Shown in pieces: positions 56,093 through 64,000 of a stretch of DNA of 64,000 bases (position 1 is its first letter; each line of letters starts with the position of its first letter). The stretch comes from Acidobacteria bacterium RIFCSPLOWO2_12_FULL_66_21 (GTDB taxonomy: Bacteria > Acidobacteriota > Vicinamibacteria > Vicinamibacterales > 2-12-FULL-66-21): NCBI GenBank assembly GCA_001767455.1, contig MELC01000041.1, positions 48,304 through 112,303 on the forward strand, in the 5' to 3' direction. Below the pieces are notes generated by a model that was not told where the DNA came from, ran no database searches, and saw only the letters and a program-made list of their open reading frames with translations. Both the position numbers and the translations under genes were made by a program.

Positions 56093-57451
56093 ATGGCTGA
56101 CGTCGTCATCAAAGTCGAGAACCTCTCGAAGAAGTACACGATCCGGCACCACAACCGCGCCGACGACGGCCTGCGCCACGCCATCCACAACTTTGCCACC
56201 GCGCCCATCCGCTGGCTGATCGAGCAGAGAGCAGGGCGCAACGGGCAGAGCGACGGAAACACTCGGCACGACGCAAGGAGCAGGGCGGAGGGATTCTATG
56301 CCCTCAAAGACGTGGCCTTCGAAGTCGGACGCGGCGAGGTGGTGGGGATCATCGGCCGCAATGGCGCCGGCAAATCCACCTTACTGAAGATCCTCAGCCG
56401 CATCACGGAACCAACCGACGGCCGGGCGCGCATCAGGGGGCGGGTCGCCAGCCTGCTGGAAGTGGGGACGGGCTTTCATCCCGAACTGACCGGCCGGGAA
56501 AACATCTTTCTCAACGGCGCGGTCCTGGGAATGACGCGGCAAGAGATCGACCGGAAGTTCGTCCACATCGTCGAGTTTTCGGGGATCGGGAAATTCCTCG
56601 ACACGCCGGTGAAGCGATATTCGTCCGGGATGGCGGTGAGGCTTGCCTTCGCCGTGGCGGCACATCTCGAGCCGGAGATCCTGCTCGTGGACGAGGTGCT
56701 GGCGGTCGGAGACGCGGAATTCCAGCGCAAATGCCTTGGAAAGATGAAAGAGGTGACACGACAGGGCCGGACCGTCCTCTTCGTGAGCCACAACATGGCA
56801 GCCATCCGCGGGCTGTGTCCGCGGACGCTGCTCCTGGAGCGAGGGAGACTGATTCAGGACGACCGCACGGAACGCGTGGTGGCTCGATACCTGGACCGCA
56901 ACCTCGTGGAGGGAGCCATCGTCTCGGAGCAGGGGATCGCGGAGCGCGTGCAGAGGTCCGGTGAGAGCGATCAGTTCTTTCTTCGGTTGAAAGAGGTCAG
57001 CCTCATGGACGAGGACGGGGTCGCGCGAACTCAGTTTCGATCCGATGAGCGGATCCGGGTGGGCATCACCTATGAATGTCTGCAGCCCGCTGCGGATCTT
57101 CGTATATCCGTGTCGCTCGTGGATGGCGACGGCGGGCCGATTCTGACAACGCAGAACGTGGATGGTGGACCGAACCTGCGGTCCTACCACCTCGAGCCAG
57201 GAGTCTACCGCTCGTCCTGCGTGTTTCCTGAAAGCCTGCTCGGAGAGAAGCAGTTCTGGGTAACCGTGAATCTGGAGATTCCGCGGGACGAGCGGCTGGT
57301 GTTGGAGAAAGCACTGGGTTTTCAGGTAACGTTCATCGGGCGCGATGGGATGCAGTACATCACCCACAAGGAGACGTTTCTGCGCCCGTACCTGGAATGG
57401 GAGACTGTGACGTTGCGAACGAACCCTGTATCTGGCGAGGTGGCCTCGTGA
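56093..57451 (+). CDS. ABC exporter ATPase, Wzt type with C-terminal carbohydrate-binding domain
   Basis: 452 residues: ATPase domain (~1-250) with Walker A IIGRNGAGKSTLL, ABC signature YSSGMAVRLAFAVAAHLEPE and Walker B ILLVDEVLAVGD; then a Wzt-like C-terminal beta-sandwich (~290-440) of the type that recognises the glycan end before export. The ~25-residue insertion after residue 35 (AIHNFATAPIRWLIEQ) is common to this branch. It overlaps the next gene by 4 nt. Confidence 0.93.
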   Translation: MADVVIKVENLSKKYTIRHHNRADDGLRHAIHNFATAPIRWLIEQRAGRNGQSDGNTRHDARSRAEGFYALKDVAFEVGRGEVVGIIGRNGAGKSTLLKILSRITEPTDGRARIRGRVASLLEVGTGFHPELTGRENIFLNGAVLGMTRQEIDRKFVHIVEFSGIGKFLDTPVKRYSSGMAVRLAFAVAAHLEPEILLVDEVLAVGDAEFQRKCLGKMKEVTRQGRTVLFVSHNMAAIRGLCPRTLLLERGRLIQDDRTERVVARYLDRNLVEGAIVSEQGIAERVQRSGESDQFFLRLKEVSLMDEDGVARTQFRSDERIRVGITYECLQPAADLRISVSLVDGDGGPILTTQNVDGGPNLRSYHLEPGVYRSSCVFPESLLGEKQFWVTVNLEIPRDERLVLEKALGFQVTFIGRDGMQYITHKETFLRPYLEWETVTLRTNPVSGEVAS

Positions 57452-58647
57452 AGGTTCCCGTTCTGCGCATTCCCTTCACTGACGATGATCGCGCCTTCAT
57501 GCGCGCGGGAATCGATGAGATCCTGAATTCCGGCATGCTGACCCAGGGAAAACACACGGAACGCTTCGAGCAGCTCTTCCGCGAGCTCACTGGAGCCAGA
57601 TACTCCATCGCGGTCAGCAACGCCACCGCCGGACTGGAGATCATCCTTCGCGCGCTGGAGGTCGAGGAGAAATCCGTCATCGTTCCCACGAACACCTTCA
57701 TGGCGACGGCATTCGCAGTGATCCATTCGGGCAATCGCGTCATCTTCGCGGACTCGGATCCCCGGACGCTCTGTCTGGACGTGGAGGATGTGCGGCGCCG
57801 TATTGCCCCCGACACGCGGGCGGTGATCCTGGTCCACGTTGGCGGGGTGATCACCCCGGCGGTGCACGACCTCAAGCGACTGTGCGACGAGCGCGGTCTC
57901 CACTTCATTGAAGACTGCGCCCACGCGCATGGCTGTGCGTTGGCGGGCCAGCAGGCAGGCACGTTTGGCGTTGCGGGCGCCTTCTCGTTCTTCCCGACCA
58001 AAGTACTGACGACCGGCGAGGGCGGGATGATCACGACCGACGATGAGGGGCTCTACCGCCGGGCGCTCATGATCCGCAATCACGGGAAGAATCCTGCCTG
58101 CGGAAACCGCATGTCGGAGATGGGCCACAACCATCGGCTCAGCGAATTCACCGCGCTCGTCGGCGTCCAGCAACTGGCGAGGGCGCACACGATCATCGAC
58201 GAGCGGCGCCGCGTGGCCCGGTTCTACGACAAGTCGCTCAGGGGCATGGCCGGAGCACGACCGCTGGAGCTGCCGGAGGACCTGCAGTCGAGCTACTACA
58301 AGTATCCGGTGTATCTCGATGAGACAATCGACCGCAGCCGGTTGAAACGGGTGCTCAAAGAGCAGTACGGGGTCTCGCTCACCGGTGAAGTGTATGCGGA
58401 CCTCTGCCACACCGAACCCGTGTGGCAGACGCACACCTGCTGTGGCCGGCGTCGCACGAACGGCGCAACGCCGTGCCTGCACGGGTCGGCGTGCAACGGA
58501 ACTGCGTCTGCCGCCGACTTCCCCGGCGCGGAATACATCAGCCGACATCACGTGTGCCTCCCGCTCTACCCGGACCTCGATGAGGCCGAGTTGACTCATG
58601 TCGTCGAGTCCCTCGAGCGGGCGCTTAGCGAATCAGGAGGCGACTAG
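57448..58647 (+). CDS. DegT/DnrJ/EryC1 sugar aminotransferase with Cys-rich insertion
   Basis: 399-residue PLP enzyme aminating a nucleotide keto-sugar. PLP lysine in FFPTKVLTTGEGGM, with SNATAGLEIILRAL and EDCAHAHGC upstream. Residues ~327-352 (THTCCGRRRTNGATP, CLHGSACNG) interrupt the usual C-terminal stretch before FPGAEYISRHHVCLPLYPDL and contain four cysteines plus an adjacent Cys in DLCHTE, a possible metal site. GTG 57448 overlaps the Wzt stop (GTGA). Confidence 0.88.
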   Translation: MKVPVLRIPFTDDDRAFMRAGIDEILNSGMLTQGKHTERFEQLFRELTGARYSIAVSNATAGLEIILRALEVEEKSVIVPTNTFMATAFAVIHSGNRVIFADSDPRTLCLDVEDVRRRIAPDTRAVILVHVGGVITPAVHDLKRLCDERGLHFIEDCAHAHGCALAGQQAGTFGVAGAFSFFPTKVLTTGEGGMITTDDEGLYRRALMIRNHGKNPACGNRMSEMGHNHRLSEFTALVGVQQLARAHTIIDERRRVARFYDKSLRGMAGARPLELPEDLQSSYYKYPVYLDETIDRSRLKRVLKEQYGVSLTGEVYADLCHTEPVWQTHTCCGRRRTNGATPCLHGSACNGTASAADFPGAEYISRHHVCLPLYPDLDEAELTHVVESLERALSESGGD

Positions 58648-58650
58648 GCC

Positions 58651-59595
58651 ATGTTGGCTCTCCTTACGGGCGGTTCCGGGTTCATCGGCTCTCATGTCGC
58701 CGACAAACTGATCGAGCGCGGGATCCGGGTGCGTGTCGTGGACGTCGTGCCTCCCAACCGGGATGACCTCGAGCACTACGACGCCAGTCTTCTCGATCTC
58801 GATCGGCTCCGGCGCGCCATGAGCGGCGTGGCCGTCGTCTTTCATCTGGGTGCCGTCGCCGACGTGCGCGATGCCGCCGAGGATCCTCACTACACTGAGT
58901 CCATCAACACGCGCGGCACGATCAACGTGCTCGAAGCAGCCAGGCGAGCGAAGGTGCCGCGAGTGGTTTATGGAAGTACCACGTGGGTATACAGCGACAC
59001 GGACGGCGAGGAACTGGACGAGGACACGCCCCTGCGGGCGCCGTCTCACATCTATACGGCGACGAAACTCGCGTCGGAATACTATTGCCATGCCTATTCG
59101 AAGCTCTACGGTCTGAAGACCACCATCCTCCGATACGGGATCCCTTACGGACCGCGCGCGAGGTCCGGGGCGGTGATCCCGATCTTTGTGTCGAAGGCAC
59201 TTCGCGGCGAAGCCCTCACCATTGCCGGCGACGGCTCCCAGTACCGCAACTTCGTATACGTGGAGGATCTGGCCGAGGGTAACGTGCTGGCCCTCAAGCC
59301 GGTCGCGGAGAATCGGGTCTACAACCTGGAGGGCAGCACCAAGATTACCGTCCGGGAAATCGCGGAGACGATTCGCAAGATCCTTGGGGACGTGAAGATC
59401 GATTACGTGGAGGGCCGAGCCGGAGATTTTTCCGGAAAGGAGATCTCGAACCGACGGGCGCGGGAGGAACTCGGCTGGGAACCCAGAGTGCCGTTCGAGG
59501 AAGGCGTGCGCCGCTACATCGAATGGCACGTACAGCAGGAGCAGGCGCGGGAGAAGGCCTGGGCACGCGTGGACACGACACTAGGTCAAAGCTAG
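58651..59595 (+). CDS. NAD-dependent epimerase/dehydratase (UDP-sugar epimerase family) 1
   Basis: 314-residue extended SDR: LLTGGSGFIGSHVADKL, FHLGAVADVRDA, catalytic YGSTTWVY and Y-x-x-x-K as YTATK, RYGIPYGPRAR, and the substrate domain (GDGSQYRNFVYVEDLAEG). It starts 3 nt after the aminotransferase. It could be a 4-epimerase or 4,6-type oxidoreductase on UDP-sugars; the exact substrate is not assignable. Confidence 0.88.
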   Translation: MLALLTGGSGFIGSHVADKLIERGIRVRVVDVVPPNRDDLEHYDASLLDLDRLRRAMSGVAVVFHLGAVADVRDAAEDPHYTESINTRGTINVLEAARRAKVPRVVYGSTTWVYSDTDGEELDEDTPLRAPSHIYTATKLASEYYCHAYSKLYGLKTTILRYGIPYGPRARSGAVIPIFVSKALRGEALTIAGDGSQYRNFVYVEDLAEGNVLALKPVAENRVYNLEGSTKITVREIAETIRKILGDVKIDYVEGRAGDFSGKEISNRRAREELGWEPRVPFEEGVRRYIEWHVQQEQAREKAWARVDTTLGQS

Positions 59596-59604
59596 AGCCG
59601 AGCC

Positions 59605-60555
59605 ATGAAGGCGCTCGTAACGGGGGGAGCCGGGTTCATCGGAAGTCATACGGTGAAGGCGCTGCTGCGCCTGGGGCATCAGGTAACCGTCATAGACGAT
59701 CTCTCGACGGGCTGCGAAGAATATCTTCCCAGCGGGTGCGTGTTTGTTCAGGGCGATGTGCGAGATCGGGCATTGCTTACGCGGACTGCCAGAGATCAGA
59801 ATGCTGTGATCCACCTCGCCGCATACGTCTCGCTGCCGGACAGCTTCGAGCACCCGGAGGAATGTCTTGACATCAACGTGGGCGGCACCGCGAATGTCAT
59901 GGAGGCCGCGTGTCAGGCGGGGGTGTCCACGGTTGTGCTGGCGAGCTCGTCAGCGGTCTATGCCGGAGGTCCGCCGGACCCCAAACATGAAAAGGAAAAG
60001 CCTCAACCTGGCAGCCCCTACGCCGAGTCGAAGCTGCAGGCAGAGGGAATACTCAGACGCTATGAGGCGCGCGGCCGCGTTCATGGTGTAGCCCTTCGCT
60101 ACTTCAACGTTTACGGGCCGTATCAGTCCGCCGACTCTGACTACGCTGCTGTGATTCCGATTTTCGTTGAGCGGGCGTTGGCGGGGCAGACGCTCGTGGT
60201 GTGTGGGGATGGACGGCAGACGCGTGACTTCGTCTATGTGGAGGACGTGGCGATGGCGAACATCGCAGCGCTGTCGCACCATGGTTGCGGGCCGTACAAC
60301 ATCGGCACCGGCCAGGGAAGCAGCATCCTCGCACTGGGCCGATTGATCATCCAGCTCACGGGGTCCAGGAGCGACCTCAAGTTCGCCCCGTCCCGGCCGG
60401 GCGATGTTCCGGCGTGCACCGCGGATATCCGCCGGGCCCGTGATGAGTTGGGCTGGAGTCCGACGACGTCGCTCTCCTCCGGGTTGGCCGAGACGATCGG
60501 GTGGTGGGAACAGCAACGTTCGAAGCACCCCGATCTCAGGCCGGGGGTGGCATGA
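59605..60555 (+). CDS. NAD-dependent epimerase/dehydratase (UDP-glucose 4-epimerase-like) 2
   Basis: 316 residues: VTGGAGFIGSHTVKALL, DDLSTG, HLAAYVSLPDSFEHP, SSSAVYAG, catalytic YAESK, RYFNVYGP and GDGRQTRDFVYVEDVA. The profile fits the GalE/WbpP-like group (UDP-Glc/GlcNAc 4-epimerases). Its stop overlaps the next start (ATGA). Confidence 0.9.
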   Translation: MKALVTGGAGFIGSHTVKALLRLGHQVTVIDDLSTGCEEYLPSGCVFVQGDVRDRALLTRTARDQNAVIHLAAYVSLPDSFEHPEECLDINVGGTANVMEAACQAGVSTVVLASSSAVYAGGPPDPKHEKEKPQPGSPYAESKLQAEGILRRYEARGRVHGVALRYFNVYGPYQSADSDYAAVIPIFVERALAGQTLVVCGDGRQTRDFVYVEDVAMANIAALSHHGCGPYNIGTGQGSSILALGRLIIQLTGSRSDLKFAPSRPGDVPACTADIRRARDELGWSPTTSLSSGLAETIGWWEQQRSKHPDLRPGVA

Positions 60556-61526
60556 CGGAGTTTCCAAAGAAAATCATCATCGCTGGCGGGGCGGGATACC
60601 TCGGTTCCGTGCTAACGGGGCAATTGCTGGAGCGGGGTTACGCTGTCCGCGTCCTGGATCGCCTCCTCTTCGGGGAAGAATCGCTGGCGGCCTGGCGCGA
60701 CCATCCGAACCTCGAGATATTCCGAGGCGATCTGCGCGACATCCGGCTGGTTCTTGAAGCGCTGCGGGGTATGGACGCCGCGATCCTGCTGGCGGCGCTG
60801 GTTGGTGAGAAGGCCTGCGACGATGATCCGGTGGAAACCGTAGGCGTCAATTATGTCGCGACGATCGCTCTGGCTGAGGCCTGTGCGCAGTTTGGCGTCC
60901 CCCGTTTCATCTTTGCCTCAACCGATAGCGCCTACGGTATTCAAGAGGGGATCATGACGGAAGAGTCTCCACTGAACCCGATGTCGCTCTATGCGCGGCT
61001 CAAGGTCCAGGCCGAACAGAAAATCCTGTCTCTCGCCAGCGATCAGTTCGCGCCCTGCGTGTTGCGTATGGCCACCATCTATGGCCTGTCGCCGCGTCCA
61101 CGCTTCGATCTGATCGTCAATCTTCTCACGATGAACGCGGCCACGCGGGGCAGATGCACTGTGTATGGTGGGAAGCAATGGCGACCACAGGTTCACGTGG
61201 CTGATGCCGCCCATGCTTACTGCCTGGCCTTGGAGGCGCCGGTGGAGAGTGTCCGAGGGCAAGTCTTCAACGTCGGTTCTAACGAGCAAAATTATCAGAT
61301 CGGCCAGCTAGCTGACCTCATCCGCGAGGCGATACCTCACGTCGTGGTGGAAACCACGGATGTGCCGCCCGACCTGCGCGACTACCACGTGAACTTTGAC
61401 AAAATCAAACGAGCGCTCGGCTATGAGGTGCAACGCTCTGTGGCCGATGGTGTGTGCGAAATCTACCAAGCGATCGTCAGCGGGCAGATTCCAGATCCCG
61501 ATCAGGAGAAACATCGGAATGCCTGA
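60552..61526 (+). CDS. NAD-dependent epimerase/dehydratase 3
   Basis: 324 residues: IIAGGAGYLGSVLTGQLL, RVLDRLLFGEES, AALVGEKACDDDP, FASTDSAYG, catalytic YARLK, RMATIYGLSPR. The LLFG and VGEKACDDDP signatures resemble the NAD-dependent epimerases placed with nucleotide-sugar dehydratases in O-antigen loci. Ends 8 nt inside the next gene's start region. Base composition is lower in GC than upstream genes, as for the rest of the right end. Confidence 0.87.
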   Translation: MTEFPKKIIIAGGAGYLGSVLTGQLLERGYAVRVLDRLLFGEESLAAWRDHPNLEIFRGDLRDIRLVLEALRGMDAAILLAALVGEKACDDDPVETVGVNYVATIALAEACAQFGVPRFIFASTDSAYGIQEGIMTEESPLNPMSLYARLKVQAEQKILSLASDQFAPCVLRMATIYGLSPRPRFDLIVNLLTMNAATRGRCTVYGGKQWRPQVHVADAAHAYCLALEAPVESVRGQVFNVGSNEQNYQIGQLADLIREAIPHVVVETTDVPPDLRDYHVNFDKIKRALGYEVQRSVADGVCEIYQAIVSGQIPDPDQEKHRNA

Positions 61527-62718
61527 CACCGCGGCGCTTGCATCACGTCCACCCCGTACGGAATTCCTGCCCTTCGCTCCACCGTTGATCGGGGCGGAAG
61601 AAAAGGCCGAGTTGCTGGACACCCTGGATTCCGGGTGGATCACCAAGGGCCCTAAGACCGAGCGCTTCGAACAGGAGTTCGCGGCGTATGTCGGCGCGAA
61701 GCATGCAGTTGGGTTGCATTCCTGCACGGCGGCGCTCCACCTGGCGTTGATTGCGCTGGGCATTGGTGAAGGCGACGAGGTGATCACCACGACGTTCACC
61801 TTTGCGTCAACCGGCCATGCCATCCAGTATGTTGGTGCGACGCCAGTTTTTCTGGACTGCGATCGTCGCACGTTCAACATAGCCGTGGACGAAATCCAGT
61901 CCAGGATCACAGGGCGAACACGAGCAATCATTCCTGTGCACTATGGTGGCCAGGCCTGCCTCATGGATGAGATACGTGCCATCGCCAAGGCGCGCAATCT
62001 CTACGTGATTGAAGATGCGGCTCACGCTGCCGGATCGGAGTACAAGGGACGGAAAGTTGGCACACTGAGCGACGTGACGTGCTTCAGCTTCTACGCCACG
62101 AAGAACATGACAACGGGCGAAGGGGGGATGGCCACGTCAGATGATCCGGAGGTCATCGAGCGCATCAAGGTGCTTTCCATGTATGGCATCAGCGATGCCC
62201 GTCGCATCTGGCAACGCTACGCACCCAAGGGATCCTGGTGGTACGACATCGTCGAACTGGGCTACAAGTACAACATGATGGACCTCCAGGCAGCATTAGG
62301 CATCCCCCAGTTATGCAAGCTGGATGGGTTCAACGAGAGGCGCCGCCACTTTGCAGAGATGTACAACACGGCTTTCGCCGACTTGCCTGAGATCGAAGTT
62401 CCGGAGATGTTGCCCTACGTCAAGCATGCCTGGCATCTTTACCCGATCCTGATTCGACCTGAACGGCTGACGATCGATCGGAACGCCTTCATCGAGGAAC
62501 TGCGGTCTGAGAACATCGGCACGAGCGTACTGTGGATTCCATTACATATGCACTCTTATTACCGTAACCGCTTCGGTTATCGTCCTGGCGATTTCCCAAA
62601 TGCGCTGCATATCTATGAGCGCATCATTAACCTGCCCATCTCCCCTAGGATGAACGATAACGATGTGCTGGACGTGATTGGTGCGATACGGCGCATCATC
62701 GACCGTCATCGACGCTAG
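61519..62718 (+). CDS. DegT/DnrJ/EryC1 aminotransferase (ArnB/PseC-like)
   Basis: 399 residues: PPLIGAEEKAELLDTLDSGW (typical of ArnB/PseC-like C4 aminotransferases), HSCTAALHLAL, EDAAHAAGSEYKG and the PLP lysine in FYATKNMTTGEGGM. ATG 61519 overlaps the previous gene by 8 nt. It probably makes a 4-amino-4-deoxy sugar with one of the adjacent dehydratase/epimerase-type enzymes. No cysteine-rich insertion, unlike the other DegT protein in the locus. Confidence 0.9.
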   Translation: MPDTAALASRPPRTEFLPFAPPLIGAEEKAELLDTLDSGWITKGPKTERFEQEFAAYVGAKHAVGLHSCTAALHLALIALGIGEGDEVITTTFTFASTGHAIQYVGATPVFLDCDRRTFNIAVDEIQSRITGRTRAIIPVHYGGQACLMDEIRAIAKARNLYVIEDAAHAAGSEYKGRKVGTLSDVTCFSFYATKNMTTGEGGMATSDDPEVIERIKVLSMYGISDARRIWQRYAPKGSWWYDIVELGYKYNMMDLQAALGIPQLCKLDGFNERRRHFAEMYNTAFADLPEIEVPEMLPYVKHAWHLYPILIRPERLTIDRNAFIEELRSENIGTSVLWIPLHMHSYYRNRFGYRPGDFPNALHIYERIINLPISPRMNDNDVLDVIGAIRRIIDRHRR

Positions 62719-62797
62719 GTGCTCCTAGCCATTTCTGCAATATTATGAAAGCACGCAGGGTGGGCTTTCTCACCTCCCGTTCCTTGGAGCGCCCGGA

Positions 62798-63448
62798 GTG
62801 ACGGCCAACGATTCGACCTACCCGTGGTCTGGTGCAGCAAAAGAATATTTCATCAGACCTGACGGCACCTTCGTGGGCGATTTCGAAGGGATGTACCGGA
62901 ACTGCGAAGATCCCTGGGGGCAGAGCGTCGAAGTGTCCCGTTCGCCCCTGAACAGGATCATCACGTCGCGCATCGCCCAGCTCCCCGAGCGGCGTGTGCT
63001 CGATCTCGGCTGCGGAAACGGAGATTCCAGCGAGCTGTTTCGGACTGAAGGGAACGCCGAGGTGCTGGGCGTGGAAATTTCCCCGACCGCTGTCGCCAAC
63101 GCGAAGGCCAGGTACCCCTTGTGCAAGTTCGAGGTCGCCTCTGCCACCGAGGTTGCGAGGTTCGCAGACATGAGGCCCACGGCCATCTGCATGAGTGGTC
63201 TGACGTGGTGCATCCTGGACGGATTCCGAGAGCTTCTCGCTTCGATCGAAAAGCGCTTTCCTGGGGCGCTGCTCTTCCACACGCTGACCTTCTACGGGCC
63301 TGGCATGCAGAAATATGGTACTGAATACTTCACGAGCCTGGATGAGCTCCTTCCCTACTTCTCGCCCATGACCATTGAAGAGACGTTCGTGCATCGTGTC
63401 TACCCAACGGATGGTTCGTGCAATACGCTGGTAGTGGCTCGCGTGTAG
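62798..63448 (+). CDS. Class I SAM-dependent methyltransferase
   Basis: 216 residues with motif I VLDLGCGNGDSSELF, motif II acidic end GVEISPTAVANAKA and a motif in ICMSGLTWCIL; likely O- or N-methylates a sugar or caps the chain. GTG 62798 follows TTGGAGCGCCCGGA. The preceding 79-nt gap is AT-rich (TTCTGCAATATTATGAAAGC) and might hold a promoter. Confidence 0.82.
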   Translation: MTANDSTYPWSGAAKEYFIRPDGTFVGDFEGMYRNCEDPWGQSVEVSRSPLNRIITSRIAQLPERRVLDLGCGNGDSSELFRTEGNAEVLGVEISPTAVANAKARYPLCKFEVASATEVARFADMRPTAICMSGLTWCILDGFRELLASIEKRFPGALLFHTLTFYGPGMQKYGTEYFTSLDELLPYFSPMTIEETFVHRVYPTDGSCNTLVVARV

Positions 63449-63466
63449 TCCTCAGATCCGGCGCGC

Positions 63467-64000
63467 ATGGCTGCACAGCATTCAGAGAACGGACGGCGCG
63501 GCCTGTTAGCCGTCGCGAGCGAAGCGGGATCGAGCAAGGCGCTGGTGCCCGTGTTGGCTTGCCTGGCCGGACGAGGTATCGGGGTTCGAGGATTCTTGTC
63601 ACCCAGTGTTTGCGAGGTTCTTCGTCATTGGCCTGCTGTGGCGGACGCCGGGTCGGTGGCGCCGATCTTGGCGGACCAGTCGCTGCAGGCCACGCTCGGC
63701 TCGTCCCAACCGGCTGCGGTGCTGCTCGGCACCACGGCTGTTCCGAGCGTCGAGCGTGAGTTGATCGTTTATGCGCGGGAGCATGGTATTCGGACCGTGG
63801 CCGTTGTCGACGAGCGATACGCCTACCGACGACGTTTCTCCGACGATGACGGCAATTTGTGCCGGCTACCCGATGCCATCGCCCTCATGGACGAGGAGTG
63901 TTATCAGGATGCGCTCGCTGAGGGACTGCCGGCGGACCGCCTCCACGTTACCGGCAGCCCGATCCTCTCCTACCTTGTCGATCACTCAGCGACCATCGGC
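63467..64000 (+). CDS. Predicted glycan-biosynthesis protein, 3' truncated by window edge
   Basis: 178 codons are open from ATG 63467 to the window end with no stop. N-terminus LLAVASEAGSSKALVPVLACL and a later VTGSPILSYLVDH look like the first half and hinge of a GT-B-fold protein (the T-G-S-P motif is common in UDP-GlcNAc 2-epimerase-like and CDP-glycerol transferase-like proteins). Assignment is by pattern only. Confidence 0.6.
   Translation, partial: MAAQHSENGRRGLLAVASEAGSSKALVPVLACLAGRGIGVRGFLSPSVCEVLRHWPAVADAGSVAPILADQSLQATLGSSQPAAVLLGTTAVPSVERELIVYAREHGIRTVAVVDERYAYRRRFSDDDGNLCRLPDAIALMDEECYQDALAEGLPADRLHVTGSPILSYLVDHSATIG

Noticed and set aside
1..64000. tRNA, rRNA, insertion sequence or prophage genes
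   Set aside because: I looked for cloverleaf-like segments, rRNA landmarks, transposase DDE motifs and integrases and saw none; the mobile content is limited to short non-coding repeats.

Overview
This 64-kb window is high-GC chromosomal DNA from a Gram-negative, probably aerobic bacterium. Several traits together point to Acidobacteriota, most likely the Vicinamibacteria (subgroup 6): hopanoid-type squalene synthesis by HpnCDE, a three-subunit PntAA/PntAB/PntB transhydrogenase, a double-length ThyX-type protein, an MMPL/RND exporter next to a LolA-like protein, and gaps packed with GC-rich palindromes. That placement is an inference from gene content; no rRNA or tRNA gene is present to confirm it.

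Layout. 1-5.1 kb: 2-oxoacid dehydrogenase genes (partial E3, E1 alpha, E1 beta, E2) followed by lipB, which supplies the lipoyl cofactor. 5.2-15.3 kb: an ECF sigma factor, an inactive-looking malate dehydrogenase relative, an SDR, a degenerate Ser/Thr kinase, a threonine dehydratase coupled to a receiver protein, a CDP-alcohol phosphatidyltransferase, a glyoxalase-II-like hydrolase, BON and FHA proteins, and the pnt operon. 15.3-30.1 kb: a secreted alpha/beta hydrolase, ygfZ, a LacD-type aldolase, thiI, the hpnC-hpnD-hpnE operon behind a corrinoid adenosyltransferase, mutY plus a Nudix gene, def, and a tandem ThyX protein. 30.1-41.6 kb: a UGA-containing glutaredoxin-like selenoprotein, an RND export trio, a purine-type permease, a rhodanese, an M20 peptidase and small lipoproteins. 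41.9-64 kb: a surface-polysaccharide locus on one strand. It opens with an atypical NtrC-like regulator and contains a WecA-type initiating transferase fused to a sugar-nucleotide-binding module, an O-antigen ligase/polymerase, two polysaccharide export (OPX) proteins (one with its own beta-barrel), a BY-kinase, an ABC exporter pair, four epimerases, two DegT aminotransferases, a methyltransferase and a partial gene at the right edge.

The most unusual content lies between and inside the genes. (i) Nearly every gap in the first 42 kb holds a pair of inverted arms built from many degenerate copies of a short word, and the word differs from site to site (GCAGGCA, GTGAATT, TTTGGAG, GAGTGAA, GCGAGCT and others). 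(ii) Short hairpins of the type GCAGGGCTnAAGCCCTGC sit at gene 3' ends and supply the stop codon of at least four genes, probably five. (iii) An ~80-bp dispersed element occurs four times; three copies end a few bases before a start codon in the gene's orientation, and the fourth is inserted in frame inside an RND transporter. (iv) Repeat-derived sequence also encodes part of a signal peptide and linkers in two outer-membrane proteins. (v) At least eight genes have a TAnnnT box ending exactly 6 nt before the start codon, which predicts leaderless mRNAs. (vi) The small gene at 30.4-30.6 kb reads through an in-frame TGA as selenocysteine and is invisible to standard gene callers.

In the polysaccharide locus most genes overlap or nearly touch and face one way, so they are probably co-transcribed: sugar-nucleotide and amino-sugar synthesis, lipid-linked assembly, tyrosine-kinase-controlled chain length, and export. 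The presence of both Wzy/ligase-type and ABC-type export parts suggests either two polymers or a hybrid route.
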